Shown piece by piece: positions 40,856 to 48,673 of a stretch of DNA of 64,000 nt. Source of the stretch: Streptosporangium pseudovulgare (GTDB lineage Bacteria; Actinomycetota; Actinomycetes; Streptosporangiales; Streptosporangiaceae); contig NZ_BMQJ01000012.1 in assembly GCF_014648055.1 (NCBI RefSeq), positions 124,001-188,000 of the forward strand, read 5' to 3'. Position numbers and translations under genes: made by a program. A model generated the notes under the pieces. The model saw nothing but the letters and a program-made list of their open reading frames with translations, made no database searches and was not told the origin of the DNA. Positions within the stretch are counted from its first letter, which is position 1; each line of letters begins with the position of its first letter.

Positions 40856-40886
40856 GTTCAGTAGTCAGTGATACCAGACATGTCCG
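40856..40886 (-). promoter_or_regulatory. putative promoter motif upstream of ctaC, shared with the MBL gene
   Basis: The plus-strand text GTTCAG...CAGTGATACC-R-GACAT recurs at 59531-59563 in front of another minus-strand gene. On the minus strand it reads TGTCYGGTATCACTG, in which TATCAC could be an extended -10 element. The function is inferred from position only. Confidence 0.35.
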
Positions 40887-40944
40887 CGTCCGGCCGTGAA
40901 GGACCCACCCGGGCGCGTACCCGGCCCCGGCTCGATCTCGGCCC

Positions 40945-40967
40945 GGCCCGGCGGAACGCGCCGGGCC
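40945..40967 (-). terminator. hairpin terminator downstream of marR
   Basis: Perfect 9-bp arms GGCCCGGCG and CGCCGGGCC enclose GAACG; one more pair extends the stem. It lies about 54 nt past the marR stop and before the ctaC promoter region. No U-tract follows. Confidence 0.6.
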
Positions 40968-41020
40968 GCCTGTGAGGGGGGAACCGTACGGAGAGGGCTC
41001 CCGCGGGGGACGGGCGCCGC

Positions 41021-41530
41021 CTAGACGTCGGGCCAGCCGAGGGGATGGGCGTCGTCCACCGGCGGCTCGCCGCCCGCCTCGTTGAAGGCGGTCATCGCCG
41101 AGATGAGGGCGTGGCGCTGCTCGGCGGACATCCGGGAGACGATGCCGGCGATCTCCTCGCGGCGCCGGGCGGTGACCTCGTCGACGATGCGCCGCCCCTC
41201 CGGGGTGAGGCGCATCAGGGTCTCCCGCCGGTTCTTCGGGTTGACCTCGCGGACCACCAGCCGGGATGCGGCGAGGCGGTCGGCCATCCGCATCGCCGTC
41301 GAGGGGTTGACGTTGAGCCGTTCGGCCATCGTGACGAGCTTGGTGTCCCCGTGGCTCGTCAGGACGACGAGCATGCGGAACTGCGGCAGGGTGACCCGGT
41401 CCTCGACGGCGCCGAGGGACCGGGCGGCGATGGCGACGAGCAGGCGTGAGCCGGTGAGCACCGCGGAGATGACCGCGGAGGGGTCGTCCTCCCCGCCCGT
41501 GTCCGCCTGATTCGCCTGATGCTCCGACAT
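41021..41530 (-). CDS. MarR-family transcriptional regulator
   Basis: A 169-aa winged-helix regulator. Residues about 50-120 carry the MarR core (LPQFRMLVVLTSHGDTKLVTMAERLNVNPSTAMRMADRL... then RRETLMRLTPEGRRIVDEV), with flanking dimerisation helices. The ATG at 41530 is chosen by homology; no strong ribosome site precedes it. It points towards the ctaC operon in the same orientation but is separated by a terminator. The ligand is unknown. Confidence 0.9.
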   Translation of the reverse strand: MSEHQANQADTGGEDDPSAVISAVLTGSRLLVAIAARSLGAVEDRVTLPQFRMLVVLTSHGDTKLVTMAERLNVNPSTAMRMADRLAASRLVVREVNPKNRRETLMRLTPEGRRIVDEVTARRREEIAGIVSRMSAEQRHALISAMTAFNEAGGEPPVDDAHPLGWPDV

Positions 41531-41736
41531 ATGGTCTGTTCTACACGGAGCCTCCGTCGGCTCCGCTCTCACCTGGCCCGTTCCGCCACGGGCGCCGCCC
41601 ACCGTCCCGATGCCGCCGCCCGCCACTCCCGCACCGCCGCGGGCTCCGGCGGCACCGTAGGCTCCGCCGGCACCGCGGGCTCCCGCATCGCCGCGGGCCC
41701 GGTCCGTCGCGCCCGCCCGGATCCCCGGAAGCGCCG

Positions 41737-42129
41737 TCACCCGTCCTCTCGGGACGGCGCCAGGTGCTCGGCGGCCTCGTCGACCGTCGCGTACGCCCGG
41801 ATCTCCCGCGTCAGCCCGGTGAGCGCGAGCAGGCGGGCGAAGCGCGGCCGGACCCCGCTGAGCACCAGCCGCCCGCCGGCCGCCCGCACGCCGCGCAGCC
41901 CGCCCACCAGGACGCTCAGCCCCGACGAGTCGCAGAAGAGGAGGTCCTCGGTGTCGACGACGATGTGCGGCGGGGTGATGAGCGCCATCGCCTCCGAGAG
42001 GCGGGCCCGCAGGAGGGGCGCCGCGGCGAGGTCGAGCTCTCCGGCCAGCCGCAGGACGACGACGTCGCCGCGCAGTCCGGTGGTCACGGAGAAGGCGGCA
42101 GGTCGACCGTGGCCCGTTCTTTCCCGCAC
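41737..42129 (-). CDS. STAS-domain anti-sigma factor antagonist
   Basis: A 130-aa protein that is essentially one STAS domain. The phosphorylation motif is LLFCDSSGLSVLVG, where the first Ser after Asp is the usual target. A core beginning VVVLRLAGELDLAAAPLLRARL is typical of SpoIIAA/RsbV. Such proteins bind an anti-sigma kinase when unphosphorylated and release the sigma factor. No cognate kinase is adjacent. About 200 bp of GC-rich, non-coding sequence separates it from marR. Confidence 0.88.
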   Translation of the reverse strand: MRERTGHGRPAAFSVTTGLRGDVVVLRLAGELDLAAAPLLRARLSEAMALITPPHIVVDTEDLLFCDSSGLSVLVGGLRGVRAAGGRLVLSGVRPRFARLLALTGLTREIRAYATVDEAAEHLAPSREDG

Positions 42130-42435
42130 GACATCCTCTTCGCCCGCTCGCCGAGGCGGTGGTCGCCCTCGCGAGCCGGCCCTTCATCCGGTTCGCCCAA
42201 GCCCGTCGGCACATGGCCCGAGCAGCTTGCCGACCCATCATTGCACAGTGCAATCGATGTCGGAAAAGGCGTCCCGACCACGCCACAACCCCCAGCACAG
42301 GTCTACTGACCAGCGGGTTCACATTTTTCGCGGCTTTTTACCATATCTGGCCGGGTGAGGAAGGCGCGGTATCCACCGGATAACGATTGGCTGGCAACGC
42401 CATCCCACCGGAGCCGGCGGCCGTCTCAGAGAAGC

Positions 42436-42843
42436 ATGAAGATGCTGATGCTTCGGCTGGCCCACACCCTGCGCATGATGCGGGCGCGGACTCTGACGAG
42501 CCACCTCCCGGCCACATCTCTGGAGTATCTGTACGTTCATTTCGGCCGCGAGATCCTGGCCCGGGCCGCCATGGACCGGGCCCTGTCCGACGCGATCGCC
42601 CGCGAGGTCGCCGTCATCGACGAGACCCTGCGGCGGGAGGGCGCCCGCCCCGGCCCCGTGGAGCTGCGCTCCTTCCTCATGGGGTACGGCCAGGGCGTGA
42701 TCGACTCGGCCGTGATCCGCCCCGACCTCGTCGCCCAGGACACGAGCTGCGACGGCCCCTACCCCAGCTCGGTCGTACGGCTGGGCGCGCTCAGCCAGAA
42801 GGCGTTCGCCGACGGCCTGCTGCGGCTCCGGCCGGGGATCTGA
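42436..42843 (+). CDS. hypothetical protein, 135 aa
   Basis: A soluble helical protein of unknown function. The ATG at 42436 has AGAGAAG upstream and begins MKMLMLRLAHTLRMMRARTLTSHL, possibly an amphipathic helix. A Tyr/His/Arg-containing segment (SLEYLYVHFGREILARA) and a helix EVAVIDETLRREG follow. The frame is open from a GTG at 42355, but that extension is AT-rich and not protein-like. It is divergent from the STAS gene and upstream of the cupin gene. Confidence 0.6.
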   Translation: MKMLMLRLAHTLRMMRARTLTSHLPATSLEYLYVHFGREILARAAMDRALSDAIAREVAVIDETLRREGARPGPVELRSFLMGYGQGVIDSAVIRPDLVAQDTSCDGPYPSSVVRLGALSQKAFADGLLRLRPGI

Positions 42844-42973
42844 CGAACCGGTCCGGCCAGGAAACGCCCATATGCCGGCGGGAGGGGAAAAGAACCGAGA
42901 AAACCCCTAGTGTCGATTTCCGGCGGACCGGATCCGGCCCGCCGGAGATCGACGGACCTGGCAAGGAAATTTC

Positions 42974-43462
42974 ATGACATATCCAGAACCGCGTTATCTG
43001 GGTGCCGACGGGGAGATCAGCGCCACCTACCGCCCGGCCGGTCACGAGCCCGAGCTGACCTACCACTCCGGCAACACCGTCCACTACCTCGCGACCGGGG
43101 CGACCACCGACGGCCGGTTCGGCCTCTACCGGTGGGAGATGGGCCCGCAGCCGAGCGGTCCGAGCGCGCACTTCCACCGGTCGATCTCCGAATCGTTCTT
43201 CATCCTCGCCGGGAGCGTGCGGATCTACGACGGCACCCGCTGGATCGACACGGCCCCCGGGGACTTCGTCCACGTGCCCGAGGGCGGGATCCACGCCTTC
43301 CGCAACGAGTCGGGCGAGCCCGCGTCGATGCTGCTGCACTTCGCACCCGGAGCGCCGAGGGAGGGCTACTTCGAGGGGCTCGCGGAGTTCGCCGTGTCGG
43401 GCCGGCCCACCGACGAGGAGCTGACGGAGTTCTACTTCCGCCACGACACGTTCTGGGTTTGA
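42974..43462 (+). CDS. cupin-domain protein
   Basis: A 162-aa single cupin. Metal-site motif 1 is visible as HFHRSISESFFILAGSVRIYDG (His-x-His and a distal Glu), and motif 2 as PGDFVHVPEGGIHAFRNESG (His). The C-terminal extension FYFRHDTFWV is a feature of small cupins found as isolated genes in actinomycetes. AAGGAAA lies upstream of the ATG. The substrate is unknown. Confidence 0.85.
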   Translation: MTYPEPRYLGADGEISATYRPAGHEPELTYHSGNTVHYLATGATTDGRFGLYRWEMGPQPSGPSAHFHRSISESFFILAGSVRIYDGTRWIDTAPGDFVHVPEGGIHAFRNESGEPASMLLHFAPGAPREGYFEGLAEFAVSGRPTDEELTEFYFRHDTFWV

Positions 43463-43764
43463 ACTCCTCCCCGTTCTGAAGGCCGGAGCACCGGCCCGCG
43501 TTTCGGCGGACGCGCCCGGCCGGCCGGTGACGCGGCACGGCCGGGGCTCGGCCACCTGGCGGATCGGCGACAGGCGGCGTCCACCCGTCGCGGCGGGTCA
43601 GCGGCGGGTCAACCCGCCGCCCGGCCCGGACCGGCGATACACCGCGGAGGCGAGGACCCGGTCAAGCGTCCGGCCGGGGTGCGGACCGGCGGGATGTCAC
43701 ACCTCTCGCGGGTCACCGCGGGGGAGTAGAAAAGGGCCGATCACCGCCGATACCGGGGGCCGCG
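43463..43764. other. about 300-bp gap with two inverted repeats
   Basis: No gene is supported. A hairpin GGCCGG-AGCA-CCGGCC at 43481-43496 follows the cupin stop by 18 nt and may terminate it. A second, perfect palindrome GCGGCGGGT-CA-ACCCGCCGC is at 43601-43620. Its two-base centre suits a DNA-binding site better than an RNA hairpin. The last 80 bp would hold the promoter of the beta-propeller gene. Confidence 0.5.
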
Positions 43765-45141
43765 ATGCTGTGCGAGCGGATGAAGAACGCATTGGGGATC
43801 GGCCGGTTCCCGGCGCGCGCCCGGCGGGGGCGGCGTCGGCCCTGGACATACCGGGTCCTGGTCGCGCTCCTGGCCATGACGCCGACGGCGCCCGCCTCCG
43901 CGGACCCCGGCGGCCGGAACCTGGTCTATGTCACCAACTACGCCGACGGCACCATCTCGGTGATCGATGACGCGGCCGGCAGGGTCGTCCGCACCTTCCG
44001 CGTCGGCGGCAGCCCGGGCAGGATCGCCGTCGGTCCCGACGGCCGCCGTCTTTACGTCACCGACTTCGTCTCCGGGAGGCTGTCGGTGATCGACACCGTC
44101 ACCGGCGCCGTGGCCGCCGCCGTCCCCGTCGGCAAGGCCCCCTTCGGCGTGGCCGTCAGTCCCGACGGCCGGCGGGCCTACGTCGCCGACTTCGGCGGCG
44201 GCGGCCTGTCGGTGGTCGACACCGCCGCCGACACGCTCACCGGCACCGTCGACACGGGCGTCACCCCCGTGGAGGTGGCGCTCAGCCCCGACGGCCGGCG
44301 CGCCTACGTCACCGACTTCGAATCGGGGACGGTGGCCGTGGTCGACACCGCCGCCGTCGCGGTGGTCGGCACCCTCAGCGTCGGCGGCGGCCCCTGGGGG
44401 GCGCGGGTCTCCCCCGACGGGCGGCGGTTGTACGTCACCGAGCTGCAGCAGAGCGCCGTGAGGGTGATCGACATCGCGACGGGGAAGACCATCGCCGAGC
44501 TGGACGTCGGCAAAAGCCCTCGTGTCGTCAGGTTCAGCCCCGACGGCGCCCGTGCCTACGTCGGCAGCGCCTACTTCAACACCGTCTCGGTGATCGACAC
44601 CGCGGCCCTGAAGGTCGTCGCCGTCATCGAGGTCGGTGACGGTCCGCGGGTGGTGGCCGTCACCCCCGACGGCTCCCGGCTGTACGTGGCCAACCAGGTG
44701 TCCGACACCGTCTCGGTGGTCGACACCGCCACCAACACCGTTGTGGCGGCCATTCCCGTCGGCGATCAGCCCCTCGGCGTGGTCATCGCCCACCGCCCGG
44801 CCGCCGCCGGGGACGTCCCGGGCGCCCGGCCGGCTCACTCGGGTCCCGGGCGGAATCCCGGTACGGTCGCCGGGCGGAACCGCGGTACGGCCACCGGCCG
44901 GGAACAGCACGCGGCGGCCACCGCCGCGCACGTTCGCACCGTCCGGCACGACGGCCACGCCTTCTGCGCGGTCGACGTCTCGTCACGCCGCCTGCTCCGG
45001 CACCGTGACGCGCCGCCCGGAGGTCTTCACGGCCGACGCGCGACCGCCTCGCGCTCCTCGATCCGCCCCTCGGCCCAGTCGGCCCACTCGCGCTGCATGG
45101 CGCTGAAGCGCAACCCCCACTCCAGGGCCAGCCGGCCGTAG
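43765..45141 (+). CDS. secreted YVTN-type beta-propeller protein
   Basis: A 458-aa protein. A basic N-terminus and a signal helix ending ...TAPASA are followed by about seven repeats of the YVTN family, each about 42 residues (YVTN/YVAD...TVSVIDTA...V.VG..P..VAVSPDG). These form a beta-propeller of unknown ligand. From about residue 345 the sequence turns into a low-complexity Arg/Gly/His tail that overlaps the convergent PadR gene by 115 nt, so the C-terminus may be poorly conserved. Extracytoplasmic binding is the likely role. Confidence 0.8.
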   Translation: MLCERMKNALGIGRFPARARRGRRRPWTYRVLVALLAMTPTAPASADPGGRNLVYVTNYADGTISVIDDAAGRVVRTFRVGGSPGRIAVGPDGRRLYVTDFVSGRLSVIDTVTGAVAAAVPVGKAPFGVAVSPDGRRAYVADFGGGGLSVVDTAADTLTGTVDTGVTPVEVALSPDGRRAYVTDFESGTVAVVDTAAVAVVGTLSVGGGPWGARVSPDGRRLYVTELQQSAVRVIDIATGKTIAELDVGKSPRVVRFSPDGARAYVGSAYFNTVSVIDTAALKVVAVIEVGDGPRVVAVTPDGSRLYVANQVSDTVSVVDTATNTVVAAIPVGDQPLGVVIAHRPAAAGDVPGARPAHSGPGRNPGTVAGRNRGTATGREQHAAATAAHVRTVRHDGHAFCAVDVSSRRLLRHRDAPPGGLHGRRATASRSSIRPSAQSAHSRCMALKRNPHSRASRP

Positions 45142-45566
45142 AACGCCAGATCGTCCTCCTCGGCCGAGACGGCGTCGCTCAGCGCCGCGAGGTCGTGCTC
45201 GGCCTTCGCGGCCGTCTCCGCCAGCCGCCGCAGGTAGGCGCGCGCCTGTCCGGGCTCGACCTGTCCCAGGAAGAAGACGCGCAGGAGCGTGTCGCTGCGG
45301 CCCGTCCGCGTCGGCGCGACCTCGGTCAGCCAGTGCCGGAGCTCGGCGCGGCCGGTGTCGGCGAGGGCGTACTCCTTGCGGCCCCGCGGCCCCTCGGCGA
45401 CCACCTCCACCAGCCCGGCGTCCGCCAGGCGGCCCAGCTCGGCGTAGACCTGGCTCTGGGTGGCGGGCCACACGTTGGCCAGCGAGACATTGAAGATCTT
45501 CAGCAGGTCGTAGCCGCTGGCGGGCCCTGCGGCCAGGAGGCCCAGCAGCGCGTGTCGAAGGCTCAT
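45027..45566 (-). CDS. PadR-family transcriptional regulator
   Basis: A 179-aa regulator. The winged helix is at the N-terminus (SLRHALLGLLAAGPASGYDLLKIF...TQSQVYAELGRLADAGLVEV), followed by the long C-terminal dimerisation helices with AFYGRLALEWGLRFSAMQREW. It is divergent from the membrane-protein gene at 45655. Inverted repeats lie between them, so it probably represses that gene and itself. Its 3' end overlaps the beta-propeller frame. Confidence 0.92.
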   Translation of the reverse strand: MSLRHALLGLLAAGPASGYDLLKIFNVSLANVWPATQSQVYAELGRLADAGLVEVVAEGPRGRKEYALADTGRAELRHWLTEVAPTRTGRSDTLLRVFFLGQVEPGQARAYLRRLAETAAKAEHDLAALSDAVSAEEDDLAFYGRLALEWGLRFSAMQREWADWAEGRIEEREAVARRP

Positions 45567-45580
45567 GCCCTCACTTTATA

Positions 45581-45637
45581 TTCCTACATTGACATGTCAC
45601 AACAGGAGGTTCTACTCTCGACCTGTCTAAATAGGAA
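45581..45637. promoter_or_regulatory. operator pair and promoter between padR and the membrane-protein gene
   Basis: Inverted 17-bp arms TTCCTACATTGACATGT (45581-45597) and, on the other strand, TTCCTATTTAGACAGGT (45637-45621) match at 13 of 17 positions. The first arm contains TTGACA (45589), which with a 16-17 bp spacer meets TCTACT (45611) as a plus-strand promoter. TATAAA at 45575-45580 could be the minus-strand -10. Binding by the adjacent PadR protein would shut both genes. Confidence 0.65.
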
Positions 45638-45654
45638 CGTCAGGAGAGCCCTCA

Positions 45655-46230
45655 ATGGTCCGCAGTCTGCTCGGTTTCCTTCCGTGGATCGTCTACGCCG
45701 TCGTCGCCACGAGCGACGAGTGGCGCTACGGCGCGATCCTCGGGCTCGTCATCGCCGTGGGAGTGATCGCCGTCGACCGCCGGGCGGGCAGGACCTGGGA
45801 CCAGATGGTGATCGAGGCCAGCGCGGCGGCGTTCTTCCTGCTGATCACCGCGATCTCCTTCGTGAGCCCCGACTCCCCGCTCATGCCGTACGGCCCGGCC
45901 CTGGTCAACGCCTGGCTCGCGCTCACCGCCTGGGGGTCGCTGGCCGTCCGCCGGCCGTTCACCCTGGGCATCGCCCGCCGGACGACCCCGCCGGAGGTGT
46001 GGCGGGCCCCGCTGTTCCTCCGGGTCAACGTCGTCATCACCATGGTGTGGGGGGCGGCCTTCACCGTCGCCGCCGCCGCGCTCGCCGTCCTGCTGCACGA
46101 GGCCCCGCACGCCACCGCCGCCGTCGTCACCGTCAAGATCCTCAGCTTCGCCGTCCCGGCGGCCTTCACGGTCCGCTACCCGAAGGCCGTCGCCGCCCGG
46201 CGCCTCCGGCCCACCGGCCGCACCGCCTGA
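45655..46230 (+). CDS. PadR-associated integral membrane protein
   Basis: A 191-aa protein with about five hydrophobic segments (SLLGFLPWIVYAVVA, YGAILGLVIAVGVIAVD, ASAAAFFLLITAISFV, NVVITMVWGAAFTVAAAALAVLL, and TVKILSFAVPAAFTVRY). AGGAGA precedes the ATG. No transporter motif is evident. PadR regulators often control a neighbouring membrane protein; a role in drug or lipid response is plausible but not shown. Confidence 0.8.
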   Translation: MVRSLLGFLPWIVYAVVATSDEWRYGAILGLVIAVGVIAVDRRAGRTWDQMVIEASAAAFFLLITAISFVSPDSPLMPYGPALVNAWLALTAWGSLAVRRPFTLGIARRTTPPEVWRAPLFLRVNVVITMVWGAAFTVAAAALAVLLHEAPHATAAVVTVKILSFAVPAAFTVRYPKAVAARRLRPTGRTA

Positions 46231-46343
46231 TCCACACCGTCCGGACCGATCCACCCGGGACGCGCCACCCGAACCGCGAGCCGGCCCACGTGACACGGCG
46301 GCCCGGCCCGCCGGACCGGCCGATCCACCTTCCGGAGCCGCAC

Positions 46344-47660
46344 ATGACCACCGCGACACCCTTCTACCTGGCGGGGGACCTCGCCCCCGTCCCCGACGAG
46401 ATCGACGCCGCCGATCTGCCGATCACCGGGACCCTCCCGGCCGAGCTGACCGGCCGCTACCTCCGCAACGGCCCCAACCCGCTGCCCGGCCAGGACCCGG
46501 GCCACTGGTTCGCCGGCCACGGGATGATCCACGGTGTGCGGCTCCGCGACGGCCGCGCCGAGTGGTACCGCAACCGCTGGGTGCGCACCCGGAGCCTCAC
46601 CGAGGACGCGCCCTTCGTCCACGCCGACGGCACCGTGGACCGGACGGCCGTCACCGCCAACACCCACGTCGTCCGCCACTCCGGCAGGATCCTGGCGCTC
46701 GTCGAGAGCGGCCTGCCGTACGAGATGACGCCCGAGCTCGGCACGGTCGGGCCGTGCGACTTCGGCGGACGGCTCACCACGGCGATGACCGCGCACCCCA
46801 AGCAGGACCCGGCCACCGGGGAGCTCCACTTCTTCGGGTACGGCTTCACCGCCCCGTACCTGACCTACCACCGCCTGTCGGCGGGCGGGGAGCTGGTGGA
46901 GAGCCGGGTCGTGGACGTGCCGGGGCCCACCATGATGCACGACTTCGCGATCACCGAGAACCACGTCGTGTGGCTGGACCTGCCCGTCGTCTTCGACATG
47001 GAGCTCGCCGGGCGCGGCCTGCCGTACCGCTGGGACGACGCCTACGGCGCCAGGCTCGGCGTGATGGACCGCGCGGGGCGGGTGACCTGGTTCGCGGTGG
47101 ACCCCGGCTACGTCTTCCACGTCGGCAACGCCCGCGAGGGCGACGCGGGCCGGATCACGCTGGACGCCGTCCGCTACTCCCGTGACGCCTTCGCCGAGAT
47201 CTGGCCCCGGGTCGGCGGCAGCCGCGACCCCGCCGCCCGCACCGGCGGCGCCGTGCTGCACCGCTGGACGCTCGACCCGGCGAGGGGCTCGGTCGTCGAG
47301 GAGCGGCTCGACGACCGCCCCGTGGAGTTCCCCACGCTGAACGACGCCCATGTCGGGCGGGCGAGCCGGTTCCGCTACGCGGTCTCGTCCGGCGCGGTGG
47401 TGAAGTACGACACCGAGACCGGCACGAGCAGGGCGGCCGAACTGGGCGCGCGGCCCGGGGAGGCCGTCTTCGTGCCCGCCTCCGCCGCCCGGTCCGAGGA
47501 CGACGGCTGGTTGCTGTCGATCGTCACCGACCAGCGGGGCGAGGGTTCCGAGCTGCTCGTCCTCGACGCCGCCGGGCTGGACTTCGTGGCCTCCGTACGG
47601 CTCCCGCGCCGCGTCCCGGCGGGCTTCCACGGTTCCTGGATCCCCGACCGGAACGGCTGA
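46344..47660 (+). CDS. carotenoid oxygenase (RPE65/CCD family)
   Basis: A 438-aa non-heme iron dioxygenase. The family start GRYLRNGPNPLPGQ and GHGMIHGVRLRDG is clear. The four iron-binding His are expected in TAHPKQD, MMHDFAITENHVVW, YVFHVGNA and the terminal GFHGSW. Members cleave carotenoid or stilbene double bonds with O2. GGAG precedes the ATG. It follows the PadR-linked membrane gene in the same direction after about 110 bp. Confidence 0.92.
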   Translation: MTTATPFYLAGDLAPVPDEIDAADLPITGTLPAELTGRYLRNGPNPLPGQDPGHWFAGHGMIHGVRLRDGRAEWYRNRWVRTRSLTEDAPFVHADGTVDRTAVTANTHVVRHSGRILALVESGLPYEMTPELGTVGPCDFGGRLTTAMTAHPKQDPATGELHFFGYGFTAPYLTYHRLSAGGELVESRVVDVPGPTMMHDFAITENHVVWLDLPVVFDMELAGRGLPYRWDDAYGARLGVMDRAGRVTWFAVDPGYVFHVGNAREGDAGRITLDAVRYSRDAFAEIWPRVGGSRDPAARTGGAVLHRWTLDPARGSVVEERLDDRPVEFPTLNDAHVGRASRFRYAVSSGAVVKYDTETGTSRAAELGARPGEAVFVPASAARSEDDGWLLSIVTDQRGEGSELLVLDAAGLDFVASVRLPRRVPAGFHGSWIPDRNG

Positions 47661-47782
47661 CCCGGCCGGCAGCGCGCCCGCCACTCCCACGAACGCCGCG
47701 TTGAGCGACCGGACGATCACTCTCCGATACGATCGGATTCCTGTCATGATCATCGGAACACGGTCTCGACGTGGGGAGAGAC

Positions 47783-48622
47783 GTGAAGAACCACAACCGG
47801 GCGAGCCTCGCCCACCAGGTCGGATACGCCCTCCGCCGCCCCGGGCGGATCCCCCGGCACCTCAGGCGCGTGACCAGGAACGCCTGGCTCCGGCTGCGCA
47901 CCTCCGACCATGTCGGCTACTACCGCGCCATCATGAGGTCCGAGGCCGCCCGCGGCGCCCACGCGGCCGTCGGCAGCAGGTCGCACCGGCGCTGGCTGGC
48001 CGTCGGGCAGATGCAGTTCGACTACCTCGTACGGCACGGCCTCGCGCCCGGCCACCGCATGCTGGAGATCGGCTGCGGCAACCTGCGCGCGGGACGCCTG
48101 TTCATCGGCCACCTCGACCCCGGCGACTACTACGGCGTGGACATCTCCCCCGACATCCTGTTCGCCGCCCAGGACGTCGTCGCCGACTACGGCCTGCGCG
48201 AGAAGCTCCCCCACCTCACAGTGATCAGGGATATGCGCTTCGAGTTCCTGCCCGACGCGATGTTCGACGTGGTGCACGCGCACAGCGTGTTCTCCCACTC
48301 CCCGCCGGAGGTGATCGAGGAGTGTTTCGAGCACATCGGACGGATCATGAAGCCGGGCGGCTGGTTCGACTTCACCTTCGACCGCACCGAGGGGCAGGAG
48401 CACCAGGTCCTCGGTGAGGACTTCTACTACCGCACCGAGACCCTGGTCACCCTCGCCGAGAAGCACGGCCTGCGGGCGACGTTCATGGACGACTGGGAGA
48501 GGCTCCCCCACAAGCAGTCCAAGATCCGCGTCACGCTCCCGGACCGCATGGCCGCCGACACCCCCCGCCTGGGCGTCGCGACGGTTCCTCCCCAGGCTCC
48601 CGCCGCCGAGGTCCAGCGCTGA
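47783..48622 (+). CDS. SAM-dependent class I methyltransferase
   Basis: A 279-aa methyltransferase. The SAM site is MLEIGCGNLRAGRLF (motif I), followed by YYGVDISPDIL (acidic loop) and MFDVVHAHSVFSH (motif IV). The N-terminal 70 residues are basic and helical. A GTG at 47783 with GGGGAGAG upstream is preferred over GTG 47771. The substrate is unknown. The context (convergent MFS gene) gives no firm clue. Confidence 0.85.
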   Translation: MKNHNRASLAHQVGYALRRPGRIPRHLRRVTRNAWLRLRTSDHVGYYRAIMRSEAARGAHAAVGSRSHRRWLAVGQMQFDYLVRHGLAPGHRMLEIGCGNLRAGRLFIGHLDPGDYYGVDISPDILFAAQDVVADYGLREKLPHLTVIRDMRFEFLPDAMFDVVHAHSVFSHSPPEVIEECFEHIGRIMKPGGWFDFTFDRTEGQEHQVLGEDFYYRTETLVTLAEKHGLRATFMDDWERLPHKQSKIRVTLPDRMAADTPRLGVATVPPQAPAAEVQR

Positions 48623-48673
48623 CGGACCCGGCCCGGAGACCGGGGAGGCCGCGGAACGCCGTCGGCAGGACCC

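Larger units (their letters stand above)
40703..41020. other. intergenic region upstream of ctaC and downstream of marR
   Basis: No gene is supported. It contains a terminator-like hairpin near the marR end (40945-40967), an AT-richer block around 40850-40885 that probably holds the ctaC promoter, and a 6-bp inverted repeat GGACGT-ACGG-ACGTCC at 40802-40817. The last could be an operator in the long 5' leader. Confidence 0.45.

Noticed and set aside
41531-41736. Gly-rich collagen-like frame upstream of marR
   Set aside because: It is an open GC-rich frame continuous with marR but without a start context or conservation signal. Degenerate GC repeats explain it.
42974-43462. Cupin protein tail (ending F-W-V) as a second FxSxx-type precursor
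   Set aside because: The last residues do not fit F/H-x-S-x-x, and the protein is a complete cupin.
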